This document shows, in pieces, positions 16,067 to 23,729 of a stretch of DNA of 55,361 nt; the stretch's first letter is position 1; each line of letters opens with the position of its first letter. The stretch comes from an uncultured Propionibacteriaceae bacterium (lineage in GTDB: Bacteria; Actinomycetota; Actinomycetes; Propionibacteriales; Propionibacteriaceae), in assembly GCA_937926975.1 (NCBI GenBank), contig CALBCJ010000037.1, positions 1 to 55,361 on the forward strand, read 5' to 3'. The position numbers and the translations under genes were made by a program. A model generated the notes under the pieces. It made no database searches and was not told where the DNA came from. It worked only from the letters and a program-made list of their open reading frames with translations.

Positions 16067-16855
16067 TCACCGAGAAGGACGCCATCTAGGGTCCAGGTCG
16101 GTGACCAGGGCGTGGGCGAGAGCGCCGGGCGGGACGGTCCACATCGACCGGCTTTTCTCGTCCACCAGGTGCAGCTGCTTGCCGAGCAGCCAGTGCTGGC
16201 TGACTCGGTACGGCTCGGGCTGCTCCCGGGTGACGAAGCTGTGGACCCGGGCCCGGGGCTCCAGCGCGTCCCGGATCGCGGCCGGAAGCTGCGGCAGCAG
16301 GGGCAGGCCCTCGGAGAAGGCGGCCTGGCTGGTCCGCATCCAGGCGGGCACCTGGTCAGGGTCCAGCACCACCCGGCGGGCCTCGTCCTCGCTCGTGGGG
16401 CGGGGCTCGTGGCGCAGCTCGTCGACTGGCGGAAGCACCCGGCGCAGCAGGTCCCAGAGCCGGGCCGTCGGGGCGGCGGCGACCTCCAGCAGCGGGTGGG
16501 TCTGGTCGACCCGCTCGCTGCTGTCGTCGTCGGTCTCGATCGTGGACCGGGTGGTGACGGTCACGGCGTGCCGTCCGTCGCGGGCGACCCAGACCGTGGC
16601 GCTGAACATGACCTCCTGGTAGACGCTGACCAGCTGCGCCATGGTGGTGGCGGTCTGGGCGATGCTGATCGCCTGGCCCCAGCCCGGGTCCAGCTTCCCG
16701 CCGGCCAGGATCCCGGTCGCTTCCCAGAGGGCCAGCTCGTCGGGGTCATCCCTGGGTACGGTGGCCGCGACGATCTTCTCGACGGCGCTTTCCCACACCT
16801 GTCCGGTCACCATGCCGACGTGCAGGCCCCGGTCGTCCGACATCATCGTGGTCAT
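16067..16855 (-). CDS. Hypothetical protein of type VII cluster, possible EspG-like chaperone or immunity
   Basis: This 262-residue protein lacks signal or membrane segments. It has a beta-rich middle (VMFSATVWVARDGRHAVTVT) and a C-terminal half with HWLLGKQLHLVDEKSRSMWT. It starts 28 bases after the stop of the WXG-hydrolase gene in the same orientation, so it is probably its partner. Size and position would suit an EspG-like secretion chaperone or an immunity protein, but I see no diagnostic motif for either. Confidence 0.55.
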   Translation of the reverse strand: MTTMMSDDRGLHVGMVTGQVWESAVEKIVAATVPRDDPDELALWEATGILAGGKLDPGWGQAISIAQTATTMAQLVSVYQEVMFSATVWVARDGRHAVTVTTRSTIETDDDSSERVDQTHPLLEVAAAPTARLWDLLRRVLPPVDELRHEPRPTSEDEARRVVLDPDQVPAWMRTSQAAFSEGLPLLPQLPAAIRDALEPRARVHSFVTREQPEPYRVSQHWLLGKQLHLVDEKSRSMWTVPPGALAHALVTDLDPRWRPSR

Positions 16856-16883
16856 CGAACCACCCTTTCACAGCGGGTCATGG

Positions 16884-18437
16884 TTAGTCGGTCTCGCGGC
16901 CGATCTCGACGGTGTACTGGTCGCCTTCCTTGCCGAAGTACGGCTCAAGGACCTCATCGGAGGGCCTGCTGGGCAGGGCCATGATGTCCTCCAGGTAGTT
17001 CTGCTGGCCGTGTGACTCCATGGGGTTCCAGCCGCGGTCACGCAGGTCGATCTGGGTGAGGTTCTGCCCCGACGGCCCGGGGTTGAGGTCAGTCTGGGGG
17101 ACGATGTCCTTGGGGTGCTGGTAGTTGTACACCGGGATCTCCGGTGGAACTCCCAGGGTCTCCACAGGGGACCCGGCCGTGACCACTCCGTTGACCTGGT
17201 AGCGGCTGGTGAAGGTGGAGTCGGCAGCAATGTTGCCGGCGATGATTCCTCCTTGGGAGTGCCCGGTGAGCACGATCTGGGGCTTGCCGGTGGCCCCGGG
17301 GTGCGCCGCCTGGTCCTGGGCGATGGCCCTGTCGATGGCATACATGGTCGACTCGGTGACCGCCGACGTGCCGTACCCGACTCCCTTGAGATTTGCGGGC
17401 CAGTCTGTGCCCTGGGGCCCTCCGTTCCAGCCGGGCAGCTGACCAATCTCCTCGGTGGTCCCGGGGATGGAGACCAGGTACCGGCGGTCTGCCCCCTCGC
17501 CCACTGCTGTCACGTATACCGCCGGCCTCTTGTCGGGGTCGGTTGCGGTGTCGCCTCGCTCGTCGTAGACCTTCATCATGTCGCCGTACACGGTCTCAGG
17601 CCCCGTGACGGCGTGGGGGGTGGTCCTCACGATGTCGCCATGGTAAGGGCGCCCGTCGTCGAAGAGATGGAGATCCTTGCCTGCGACGAGGTTGGCCAGT
17701 GCGCCAACGGCCTGTCCACCCAGATAGAGACCTGTTCCCAGAACCTCAGCCAGCTGAGGCAGCTTGTGCGGCTCATGGATGAGCTCAGTCAGCCACTTGG
17801 GCGGGTTCGTGATGGTCGAGCCCAACCGCTTCAAGGCGTCCCAAGCAGCGCCTGCGCCCTGCTGGATGTGGTCGACAGCATCAGAAATGGCACTCTTCGC
17901 CCAGTCCATGCCGTCGCGAAGGGTGTCGCCGAGCTTGTCCAGACCCGACTTCACGTCATCGATCAGGTCGGAGCCGAACAGCCGCGCTGCTAGATAGCCG
18001 TCAGCGATGGTCAGCCTGGTCTCCAGAAGGAAGATCGAGGCCCCGGCCTGGAACCACACACCGGCACGGCGCGGGTCGAGCGACGACAGCCCCGAGGCGC
18101 GGTTGTGGAGCTTGCCGTCGTCGTCAATCTCGAAGTCCCAGCGGGCGGCCAGCTCGATGGTGCTCTGCTGCGCGGCCTGGATGTCGCGGAAGGTCTGGGC
18201 AGAGTCCCTGAGGGCACTGGCGATTGATGGCAGCCGCCGGACGCAGCCGGAGAACTCCGTAGACAAGTGACGGTAGGCGGTGTTGTGGGCCTCGCGGCCC
18301 TTGCCTTCCCAGGGTCCGAAGTCCAGGCTGGCGTGCTGCGAGCGGGTCTGCTCCAGCGCGTCATGGACCTGGCTCAGGGTCGTCGCCCGGGCCTCCAAGA
18401 CATCGGGCTGGGCTCGCAGCCCGTCGGCCCACTTCAC
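16884..18437 (-). CDS. WXG-domain/alpha-beta hydrolase fusion, candidate type VII effector
   Basis: This 517-residue protein starts at the GTG at 18437, with AAGGAG 5 bases upstream and GTGA overlap with the WXG100 gene. Residues 1-110 form a helical hairpin with a W-x-G turn (PWEGKGREAH, near residue 42). Two more helical stretches follow, then an alpha/beta hydrolase domain from ~300. The nucleophile elbow is GHSQGG (~385). Candidate acid and His residues are in HPKDIVPQTD and MESHGQQNYL, as in class-3-type lipases. An exported lipase/esterase acting on lipid or another ester substrate is inference. No classical signal peptide is present. Confidence 0.75.
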   Translation of the reverse strand: MKWADGLRAQPDVLEARATTLSQVHDALEQTRSQHASLDFGPWEGKGREAHNTAYRHLSTEFSGCVRRLPSIASALRDSAQTFRDIQAAQQSTIELAARWDFEIDDDGKLHNRASGLSSLDPRRAGVWFQAGASIFLLETRLTIADGYLAARLFGSDLIDDVKSGLDKLGDTLRDGMDWAKSAISDAVDHIQQGAGAAWDALKRLGSTITNPPKWLTELIHEPHKLPQLAEVLGTGLYLGGQAVGALANLVAGKDLHLFDDGRPYHGDIVRTTPHAVTGPETVYGDMMKVYDERGDTATDPDKRPAVYVTAVGEGADRRYLVSIPGTTEEIGQLPGWNGGPQGTDWPANLKGVGYGTSAVTESTMYAIDRAIAQDQAAHPGATGKPQIVLTGHSQGGIIAGNIAADSTFTSRYQVNGVVTAGSPVETLGVPPEIPVYNYQHPKDIVPQTDLNPGPSGQNLTQIDLRDRGWNPMESHGQQNYLEDIMALPSRPSDEVLEPYFGKEGDQYTVEIGRETD

Positions 18438-18736
18438 TGGAGCTCCTTGAACTCGGCTTCGATCATCTTCTCGGCATCTTCTTCTACCTGGCGGTACGCG
18501 GCAGCGCTCTCGGAGAGCTTCGTCCCGTACTCGCTGAGCTTGGAGGCGAGTTCGGGGGCCTGCTTGGCCCACTCCTCGTCAAGCCGTCGCGCCGCGTCGG
18601 CGCTCCAGCTGCCCGGCAGCGCGCCGGGGACATCGCTGACCCGCATCTGCTGAAGGGACTTGCCTGCGTCGTTGGCCAGCTCGGTCGCCTTGGCGCCGGT
18701 GCGCTCCAGCAGCACGTAGTCAACTTTGAACGTCAT
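18434..18736 (-). CDS. WXG100-like protein (100 residues)
   Basis: This small helical protein has exactly the usual length. The turn motif reads GSWSADAARRL, a W-x-A variant of W-x-G, followed by a second amphipathic helix (WAKQAPELASKLSEYG). I chose the ATG at 18736, with AAGGA about 6-7 bases upstream. It is coupled by GTGA overlap to the WXG-hydrolase gene, whose own hairpin it may pair with for export. Confidence 0.72.
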   Translation of the reverse strand: MTFKVDYVLLERTGAKATELANDAGKSLQQMRVSDVPGALPGSWSADAARRLDEEWAKQAPELASKLSEYGTKLSESAAAYRQVEEDAEKMIEAEFKELQ

Positions 18737-18912
18737 GGAAGGTCCTTGCTGCTCGCATTGATGCTGTACGGTGGCTTCGCTGTCCCGCCCGTACAGCCCG
18801 CAATCTACACGGCCAGAGGTCATCGGCGGTGTAAGCAAGGTGACTCGCTTGACTCTTCGCCCCCTGCTGCTTGGTGGGTCTGGTGGCCCAGAGAAGGTGC
18901 GACGATGGTGGC

Positions 18913-19146
18913 ATGTCTGAGCCGCTGCCTGATGACCAGCCTCCCTTCACCCCAGAGCAGGCAGCCGCCCTGTCCGCTCGGCTGCGTGACCTGTACGAGC
19001 AGATCGGCGAGTCCCGCCGCCAGCGGCGGGCGTGGTACCTGGGCAAGCTCCGCGGGGCGCTCGTCAAGGCGACCGACCCGGACGAGCGGGAGCGGCTTCA
19101 GCAGGCCATCACGGAGGTCGAGGCTCAGGGCGACCAGGCGCCCTGA
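18913..19146 (+). CDS. Small charged hypothetical protein
   Basis: This 77-residue protein is dominated by a basic/acidic helix (LRDLYEQIGESRRQRRAWYL). No signal, membrane segment or Cys is seen. It is divergent from the WXG100 gene, with about 180 bases between the starts, and precedes the small membrane protein gene at 19189. Confidence 0.55.
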   Translation: MSEPLPDDQPPFTPEQAAALSARLRDLYEQIGESRRQRRAWYLGKLRGALVKATDPDERERLQQAITEVEAQGDQAP

Positions 19147-19188
19147 GCCTGTGCTGGCCGCCGCCGGTGCGGGAGGACTCGATAGCGT

Positions 19189-19590
19189 GTGAGGGTGCAG
19201 GACCGGTGGGTGAGCGTGGCGCGGGCGGCCGGCTGGGGCTACCTGGTCGTCGTGACGGGGCTGTTCATCCTGACCGGACTGCTGGTGCTCACCTCCACGG
19301 CCGCCCCGGCCAGTGACCCGGAGGGGCAGGCGCGACGCTTCGGCTACTTCGGGATGGCGGTGCTGGCGGTACCGGTGCTGCTGGGAGCGGTCGGTGGGGT
19401 GCTGCTGGCGCGGCGGTCCCGGCGGGCGTACGTGGTGGTGCTCCTGCAAGGCGTCCTGGGTGTCGGCCTGTGGGGCTTCGGGTCGTACGCGGCCGGCTCG
19501 CCCTCGAACCTGGTGGTAGCCCTGCTCTGCCTGGCTGTCTCCCTCCTGGTCGTGGTGGCCGCCGTCCAGGCCGTACGGCATCGCCCCTAG
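19189..19590 (+). CDS. Small four-helix membrane protein
   Basis: This 133-residue protein has four hydrophobic segments (around residues 12-35, 52-72, 78-98 and 104-126), Arg-rich loops (LLARRSRRAYV) and a basic C-terminus. The GTG at 19189 is used; a GTG at 19195 is also possible. No family is recognised. The tRNA-Leu gene follows. Confidence 0.6.
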   Translation: MRVQDRWVSVARAAGWGYLVVVTGLFILTGLLVLTSTAAPASDPEGQARRFGYFGMAVLAVPVLLGAVGGVLLARRSRRAYVVVLLQGVLGVGLWGFGSYAAGSPSNLVVALLCLAVSLLVVVAAVQAVRHRP

Positions 19591-19660
19591 TCAAAGTCGA
19601 GATGCCGACACCGACCTCGGCGTGCTACCCTCTTCTGGCTGGCCGGGAGCTCCCGGCCTC

Positions 19661-19746
19661 GCGCGAGTGGCGGAATGGCAGACGCGCACGGTTCAGGTCC
19701 GTGTGTCCGAGAGGACGTGGAGGTTCAACTCCTCTCTCGCGCACCA
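19661..19746 (+). tRNA. tRNA-Leu (CAG)
   Basis: Acceptor GCGCGAG (19661) pairs with CTCGCGC. The anticodon loop TTCAGGT gives CAG. A long variable arm (TGTCCGAGAGGACG) and T-arm GGAGG-TTCAACT-CCTCT are present, and CCA is encoded at 19744-19746. Confidence 0.95.
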
Positions 19747-19770
19747 GTCCCTCAGGGACCGGCCCGAAGA

Positions 19771-19795
19771 AGCCCCCGACAGTGTCGGGGGCTTT
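19771..19795 (+). terminator. Rho-independent terminator after tRNA-Leu
   Basis: A perfect 10-bp hairpin, AGCCCCCGAC-AGT-GTCGGGGGCT, is followed by TT, 25 bases past the tRNA. Confidence 0.8.
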
Positions 19796-19797
19796 GG

Positions 19798-19879
19798 CTG
19801 TGCTTGATCGCCGCGGCGGAGGCGGCGGCGGTCAAGCACAGCGGCCGAGCCCGAGCGGAGCTCGGGCGGTCAAGCACAG
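19798..19879. repeat. Dispersed palindromic element, copy B
   Basis: CTGTGCTTGA (19798) is the exact reverse complement of TCAAGCACAG at 19832 and again at 19870. Between the last two lies a GC palindrome (GCCCGAGC-GGA-GCTCGGGC). The TGTGCTTGATCGCCGC start is shared with copy A at 10437. Confidence 0.65.
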
Positions 19880-19891
19880 TAGGGTTCGGTC

Positions 19892-20482
19892 ATGAGCACT
19901 GAGGGCATCGACTACGCGGACCGCCTGCGGACCAAGTCCACTGTGTGGTGGAAGAAGCTGCTGAACGTCCAGGCGCCGTACCGGGCCCGGATCCGCTCGT
20001 ACAACCTGGGCCGGACGCTGGAGGTCGGCTGCGGCATCGGCCGGCTCCTGGTGGCGCTGCCGTTCGGGTCGGTCGGGATCGACCACAACCCGCACTCGGT
20101 GGCCGACTGCCGCGAGCTGGGGCTGGAGGCGTACGTGACCGACGAGTTCCTGGCCAGCCCGCGGGCCCGCGACAACGAGTTCGACTCGATGATGCTGGCG
20201 CACGTGCTGGAGCACATGACCCCCGAGGAGGGCCGGGACCTGCTGGCCGAGTACCTGCGGTTCATCCGCCCAGGCGGCAAGGTGCTGCTGATCTGCCCGC
20301 AGGAGAAGGGCTACACCACCGACCACACCCACGTGCAGTACCTCGACGGCGAGGCGATGATGCAGATCGCCCGGGACGCGGGGCTGAAGACCACGAAGGC
20401 GTCGAGCTTCCCGTTCCCGGCGGCGGCCGGTCAGTGGTTCACGTACAACGAGCACCACGTCCTGGCGACCAGGCCCCGCTGA
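19892..20482 (+). CDS. Class I SAM-dependent methyltransferase
   Basis: This 196-residue protein has a SAM-binding motif I (LEVGCGIGRLL) near residue 48 and an acidic motif II region (GIDHNPHSV). After these come AHVLEHMTPEEGRDLL and RFIRPGGKVLLICPQE, as in Methyltransf_11/UbiE-type enzymes. The substrate cannot be told from sequence. It converges on the second methyltransferase gene, whose stop is 10 bases away, but the two are different families. Confidence 0.82.
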   Translation: MSTEGIDYADRLRTKSTVWWKKLLNVQAPYRARIRSYNLGRTLEVGCGIGRLLVALPFGSVGIDHNPHSVADCRELGLEAYVTDEFLASPRARDNEFDSMMLAHVLEHMTPEEGRDLLAEYLRFIRPGGKVLLICPQEKGYTTDHTHVQYLDGEAMMQIARDAGLKTTKASSFPFPAAAGQWFTYNEHHVLATRPR

Positions 20483-20491
20483 GGGCTGGGC

Positions 20492-21292
20492 TCAGGCGAA
20501 GGTGACGACCACCTCGTACATGGCCTTGCTGAGTCTCATGCAGGCGAAAGCGAACCGGATCCCCAGCGGCAGCTGCGAGCGCTGGGGCAGGTAGCGGCTG
20601 AAGTCCGCCTCCACCCGGACGTCGACGATCCGGTCGCTCCAGGTGCGGACGGTGTAGGGGTCCTTGACCCGGAACGGCATGGTCGCGTCGGGGGTGCCGT
20701 TGCGCCGGATCTGCCGCTCGCTGGCCGCGGTCAGCCAGGGCGACTCCGCGTCGTAGCACAGCCGAGCCCCCGGCATCCGCTGGCCGATCGCGCTGACCAG
20801 GGCCTTCACCTCGTCCACCGGGATGTAGTAGAAGACCCCGGCGGCGACCGCGACCATGCCCCGGCTGGCGTCGACGTGGTCCATCCAGGTGTGGTCGGTG
20901 ACCGAGTACGGCAGGTCGACCTCCCGCTCGTGAGGCTCGACCCAGCGCTGGCGGGCCTGGAGCACCTCGGCGAAGTCGAGGTTGTAGACGAGGCTGTCGG
21001 GGTCGTCCAGCTCGGCCACGATCCGGTCGAGCCCGCAGCCGATGTTGACCACGGCCGCGCCGGGGTGGTCGGCCAGGTAGGTGTTGATCTCCTGGACGGT
21101 CAGCCGGTGGCGCAGCCCGTACACGGCGGCCGGGAAGTCGCCCAGCTGCTGCGCGGTGCTGCCCTCGGCTGCACGGATGGCGTCCGCGTGCTCGGCCCAC
21201 TCGTCGGGGAACAGCTCGGGCCAGCGGCGGGCGGCCTCGGCTCGCCCGGACAGCGGGAAGAAGAGGGTCTGCTGGACGTCCGTCAGGGCCAC
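20492..21292 (-). CDS. LCM/PPM1-family SAM methyltransferase, probably iron-regulated
   Basis: This 266-residue protein has VVNIGCGLDRIVAEL and SLVYNLDFAEVL, the signature of the leucine carboxyl methyltransferase/TcmP fold, then VAAGVFYYIPVDEVKALV. I chose the GTG at 21292 (GGAG 5 bases upstream). A longer in-frame ATG at 21376 would place an iron box and a terminator inside the gene. The DtxR/IdeR-type palindrome 21 bases upstream implies derepression when iron is scarce. The substrate is unknown; small-molecule O-methylation is typical of bacterial relatives. Confidence 0.78.
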   Translation of the reverse strand: MALTDVQQTLFFPLSGRAEAARRWPELFPDEWAEHADAIRAAEGSTAQQLGDFPAAVYGLRHRLTVQEINTYLADHPGAAVVNIGCGLDRIVAELDDPDSLVYNLDFAEVLQARQRWVEPHEREVDLPYSVTDHTWMDHVDASRGMVAVAAGVFYYIPVDEVKALVSAIGQRMPGARLCYDAESPWLTAASERQIRRNGTPDATMPFRVKDPYTVRTWSDRIVDVRVEADFSRYLPQRSQLPLGIRFAFACMRLSKAMYEVVVTFA

Positions 21293-21312
21293 GGGTCTCC
21301 TCTCGCGATCTG

Positions 21313-21331
21313 AGTTAGGCAAGCCTAACTT
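21313..21331 (-). promoter_or_regulatory. DtxR/IdeR-type iron box
   Basis: AGTTAGGC-AA-GCCTAACT is a perfect 8+8 palindrome closely matching the 19-bp actinobacterial iron box (TTAGGTTAG-type). It lies 21 bases upstream of the GTG at 21292, where a bound repressor would block transcription of the methyltransferase gene. Confidence 0.75.
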
Positions 21332-21366
21332 GGGCTCGCTCAGCGGCTGTTCCCGGGTAGAGGAAA

Positions 21367-21393
21367 GCCGGGGCATCCCCAGGATGCCCCGGC
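21367..21393 (-). terminator. Terminator of the micro-ORF unit
   Basis: A perfect 12-bp hairpin with 3-base loop (GCCGGGGCATCC / GGATGCCCCGGC) is followed on the minus strand by TTTCCTCT. It lies just past the stop of the 48-residue ORF and upstream of the iron box. Confidence 0.75.
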
Positions 21394-21405
21394 TGGTGAG
21401 GTGGT

Positions 21406-21552
21406 TCAGGCGGAAACGGGCTCAGACTGGTCGTGAGCGTCGTCGTGCTGGTCGCCCTCGGCGATCTGCTTGCACACGTCGCAGGGGCGGTCCATCTGGG
21501 CGATGGGGAAGTTCCCCGGCCAGTACCAGAAGGTCTCGGAAGTGGGGATCAC
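21406..21552 (-). CDS. Micro-protein with CxxC motif (48 residues)
   Basis: I translated this ORF by hand from the GTG at 21552. It opens with an aromatic stretch (ETFWYWPGNFPIAQM), then DRPCDVCKQ with a C-x-x-C pair, then an acidic/His tail. Its start overlaps the stop of the upstream micro-ORF by GTGA and a terminator follows, so it looks like a genuine short gene. Function is unknown; metal binding through the Cys pair, or a peptide precursor, are only possibilities. Confidence 0.55.
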   Translation of the reverse strand: MIPTSETFWYWPGNFPIAQMDRPCDVCKQIAEGDQHDDAHDQSEPVSA

Positions 21553-21692
21553 TCGGCCCCCTGGTGGTCGAGCATGCGGGCCAGCACGACGCCATTCTGG
21601 GCGCTGTGTCCCGAGATCAGGGTGAGCGCGACAGCGAGGTCCTTGGACTCGAACAGCTTCTTGAACATGTCTCCAGTGTTCAACGCCACCAT
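21549..21692 (-). CDS. Micro-protein (up to 47 residues)
   Basis: From the ATG at 21692 the product is 47 residues; from the ATG at 21668 it is 39 (MFKKLFESKDLAVALTLISG...). No good ribosome site precedes 21692, while TACTAG lies 8 bases upstream, so leaderless translation is possible. It overlaps the CxxC micro-ORF by GTGA. No family is recognised. Confidence 0.5.
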   Translation of the reverse strand: MVALNTGDMFKKLFESKDLAVALTLISGHSAQNGVVLARMLDHQGAE

Positions 21693-21810
21693 CGATACGT
21701 CTAGTAACGATTCTGCAGGTTGCTCATGCGACTGGCGCATATACGGTCTGGGTTCAGGTTTCGCTGAGACGGTGGGCGAGGTCGCCGACGTACGGGAGGC
21801 GGCCAGGCGC

Positions 21811-21945
21811 GGTGGTCTGCGACCACGCACAGTTGCCCGCCGAAGGGCGCGCTGGCTCGTACTAGAGGGGCGTGGTCTGCGACCACGTACAGCCCCGTCG
21901 AAGGGCGCGCTGGCTCGTACTAGAGGGCTCCGACCACGTACAGCC
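21811..21945. repeat. 60-base tandem repeat carrying a 15-base palindrome
   Basis: GTGGTCTGCGACCACG starts at 21812 and 21872; the shared block GGGCGCGCTGGCTCGTACTA follows in each. A truncated third copy (CGACCACGTACAG) is at 21931. GTGGTC-TGC-GACCAC is an inverted repeat of 6+6. It sits between the micro-ORFs and the 3' end of ppgK. The rest of 21700-21977 shows no gene. Confidence 0.8.
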
Positions 21946-21977
21946 GCCGCCGAGCGCGGCTGGCGGCCACACTGGCC

Positions 21978-22736
21978 TCAGCCCAGGTCGGCAGCCAGAG
22001 CCGCCGCGCCGATGATCCCGGCGGCGTTGCGCAGGGCCGCCGGAACGACCGGAGTCTGGAGCTGGAGGTGCGGCAGGAACTTCTCCGACTTGCGCGAGAC
22101 CCCGCCGCCGATCACAAACAGGTCTGGGGAGAACAAGAGCTCCAGGTGCGCGAAGTACGGCTGCAGGCGCTGCTTGGCCCACTGCTCGTACTTCAGCCCC
22201 TCGCGCTCCCGGGCACTGGCGGCGGCCCGGGTCTCGGCGTCGTGCCCGTTCAGCTCCAGGTGACCCAGCTCGGCGTTCGGGATCAGGGCCCCGTTGTGAA
22301 TCAGGGCGATCCCGATCCCCGTGCCCAGCGTGGCCAGGATCACCAGCCCCGGCACACCCTTCGCGGCCCCGTACCGGACCTCGGCGACCCCGGCCGCGTC
22401 AGCGTCGTTGACCAGTACGCACGGCCGTCCCAGGGCGGTGGAGAAGAGCTCCTGGCCAGGGCAGCCGATCCAGCCGTGGTCGATGTTGGCGGCGGTCTTG
22501 ACCACCCCGTGGTGGACGATCCCGGGGATCGTCACCCCGACCGGAGCGTCCGCGGGCAGGTCGTCGAGGAACTCGTCGGCGATCTCGTCGACCACGCTGG
22601 CCACGGCTTCAGGAGTCGACGGCTTCGGGGTCGAGGCCTTCAGCCTCTCCTGCACCAGGGTCCCGGTGCTGAGGTCGACCGGCGCACCCTTGATCCCACT
22701 GCCACCGACGTCGATTCCGAGTGCGACTGTTGCCAA
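21978..22736 (-). CDS. ppgK: Polyphosphate glucokinase (ROK family)
   Basis: This 252-residue kinase phosphorylates glucose with polyphosphate (or ATP). It has the phosphate-binding LGIDVGGSGIKG at the N-terminus, VLVNDADAAGVAE near residue 130 and ILATLGTGIGIALI near 150. Glu-His of the glucose site are in AELGHLELNGHD, and VIGGGVSRKSEKF follows near 225. The start is a TTG at 22736 with AGAGGAG 7 bases upstream; no ATG or GTG lies closer in frame. Length matches actinobacterial PPGK. It is divergent from the larEBC operon. Confidence 0.92.
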   Translation of the reverse strand: MATVALGIDVGGSGIKGAPVDLSTGTLVQERLKASTPKPSTPEAVASVVDEIADEFLDDLPADAPVGVTIPGIVHHGVVKTAANIDHGWIGCPGQELFSTALGRPCVLVNDADAAGVAEVRYGAAKGVPGLVILATLGTGIGIALIHNGALIPNAELGHLELNGHDAETRAAASAREREGLKYEQWAKQRLQPYFAHLELLFSPDLFVIGGGVSRKSEKFLPHLQLQTPVVPAALRNAAGIIGAAALAADLG

Positions 22737-22877
22737 CGTCCGACTCCTCTCTATGCTCAAGGTGATCCTCTCGTACCGGTGCGACCCTCGCAACGCGGGT
22801 GCTGACGAGGTGCGACGGGTCGCGGGCCAGGCTGGGGACCCTGGCCGTCACCGCTTTTCGAGAGATGAGGTGAGCCG

Positions 22878-23729
22878 ATGCTCAACCTCGACGCCGAGTC
22901 GAGTCGCCTGGCGCTGCGTGTCGCTGCCAGGCTGCCCGTGGGGGGGAAAGTAGGCGTGGCCTTCTCTGGGGGGGTTGACAGCGCGGTGCTGACCGCGGTG
23001 GCAGCCTGGGCCCTGGGGACCGACCAGGTGGTCGCGCTGATCGGAGTGTCGCCGTCGCTGCCGGCGCGAGAACGGACCGAGGCGCACGAGGTCGCACGCC
23101 AGATCGGGGTCCGAGCGGTGGAGGTCGCCACCCGGGAGCAGGACCTGGAGGCCTACCAGGCCAACGATGCCGACCGCTGCTACCACTGCAAGGACGAGCT
23201 CTTTACCCGGATCGACGAGCAGGCTGCCAGTGCGTACGGGATTGTCGCGGTCGCGTACGGGGAGAACGCTGACGACGCCCAGCGTCCCGACCGTCCAGGG
23301 GCGCTGGCCGCCACCGAGCACGGGGTGCTGCGGCCGCTGGCCGAGGCCGGGGTGACGAAGAAGCAGGTCCGCAAGCTGGCCCGGGCGTTCGGCCTGTCGG
23401 TCGCCGACAAGCCGGCGGCTCCGTGCCTGGCGTCGCGGATCCCGCACGGCGAGGAGGTGACTCCGCAGAAGCTGCGCGAGATCGAGTTCGCCGAGCTGAT
23501 GGTGATGGCGCAGGGGTTCAGCGACTGCCGGGTCCGGCACCACGGCAGCGTCGCCCGGATCGAGGTTCCAGCCGACGAGATCGGCCGGTTCCTGGTCCCG
23601 GAGGTGAAGGAGGCCGTGGTCACCGGGGTCCTGGCGGCCGGCTTCCAGTTCGTGGCGATCGACCTGGTCGGGATGCAGTCCGGCGCGTTCACCAACACCT
23701 TGCTGCAGGTACGGCGTGCCCTCCGCTGA
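22878..23729 (+). CDS. larE: ATP-dependent sacrificial sulfur transferase LarE
   Basis: This 283-residue PP-loop enzyme adenylates the nicotinate-derived intermediate and donates sulfur during nickel-pincer nucleotide synthesis. Seen are the PP-loop FSGGVDSA near residue 29, DRCYHCKDELF near 98, and PCLASRIPHGEEV near 185. The Cys in PCLAS matches the sacrificed cysteine of the single-Cys LarE type. It is the first gene of larE-larB-larC and overlaps larB by 14 bases. Confidence 0.93.
   Translation: MLNLDAESSRLALRVAARLPVGGKVGVAFSGGVDSAVLTAVAAWALGTDQVVALIGVSPSLPARERTEAHEVARQIGVRAVEVATREQDLEAYQANDADRCYHCKDELFTRIDEQAASAYGIVAVAYGENADDAQRPDRPGALAATEHGVLRPLAEAGVTKKQVRKLARAFGLSVADKPAAPCLASRIPHGEEVTPQKLREIEFAELMVMAQGFSDCRVRHHGSVARIEVPADEIGRFLVPEVKEAVVTGVLAAGFQFVAIDLVGMQSGAFTNTLLQVRRALR

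Noticed and set aside
21811..21945. Possible CRISPR-like array
   Set aside because: Only two full copies with a 60-base period, and the material between the dyads is itself repeated rather than unique spacers; no cas gene is nearby.
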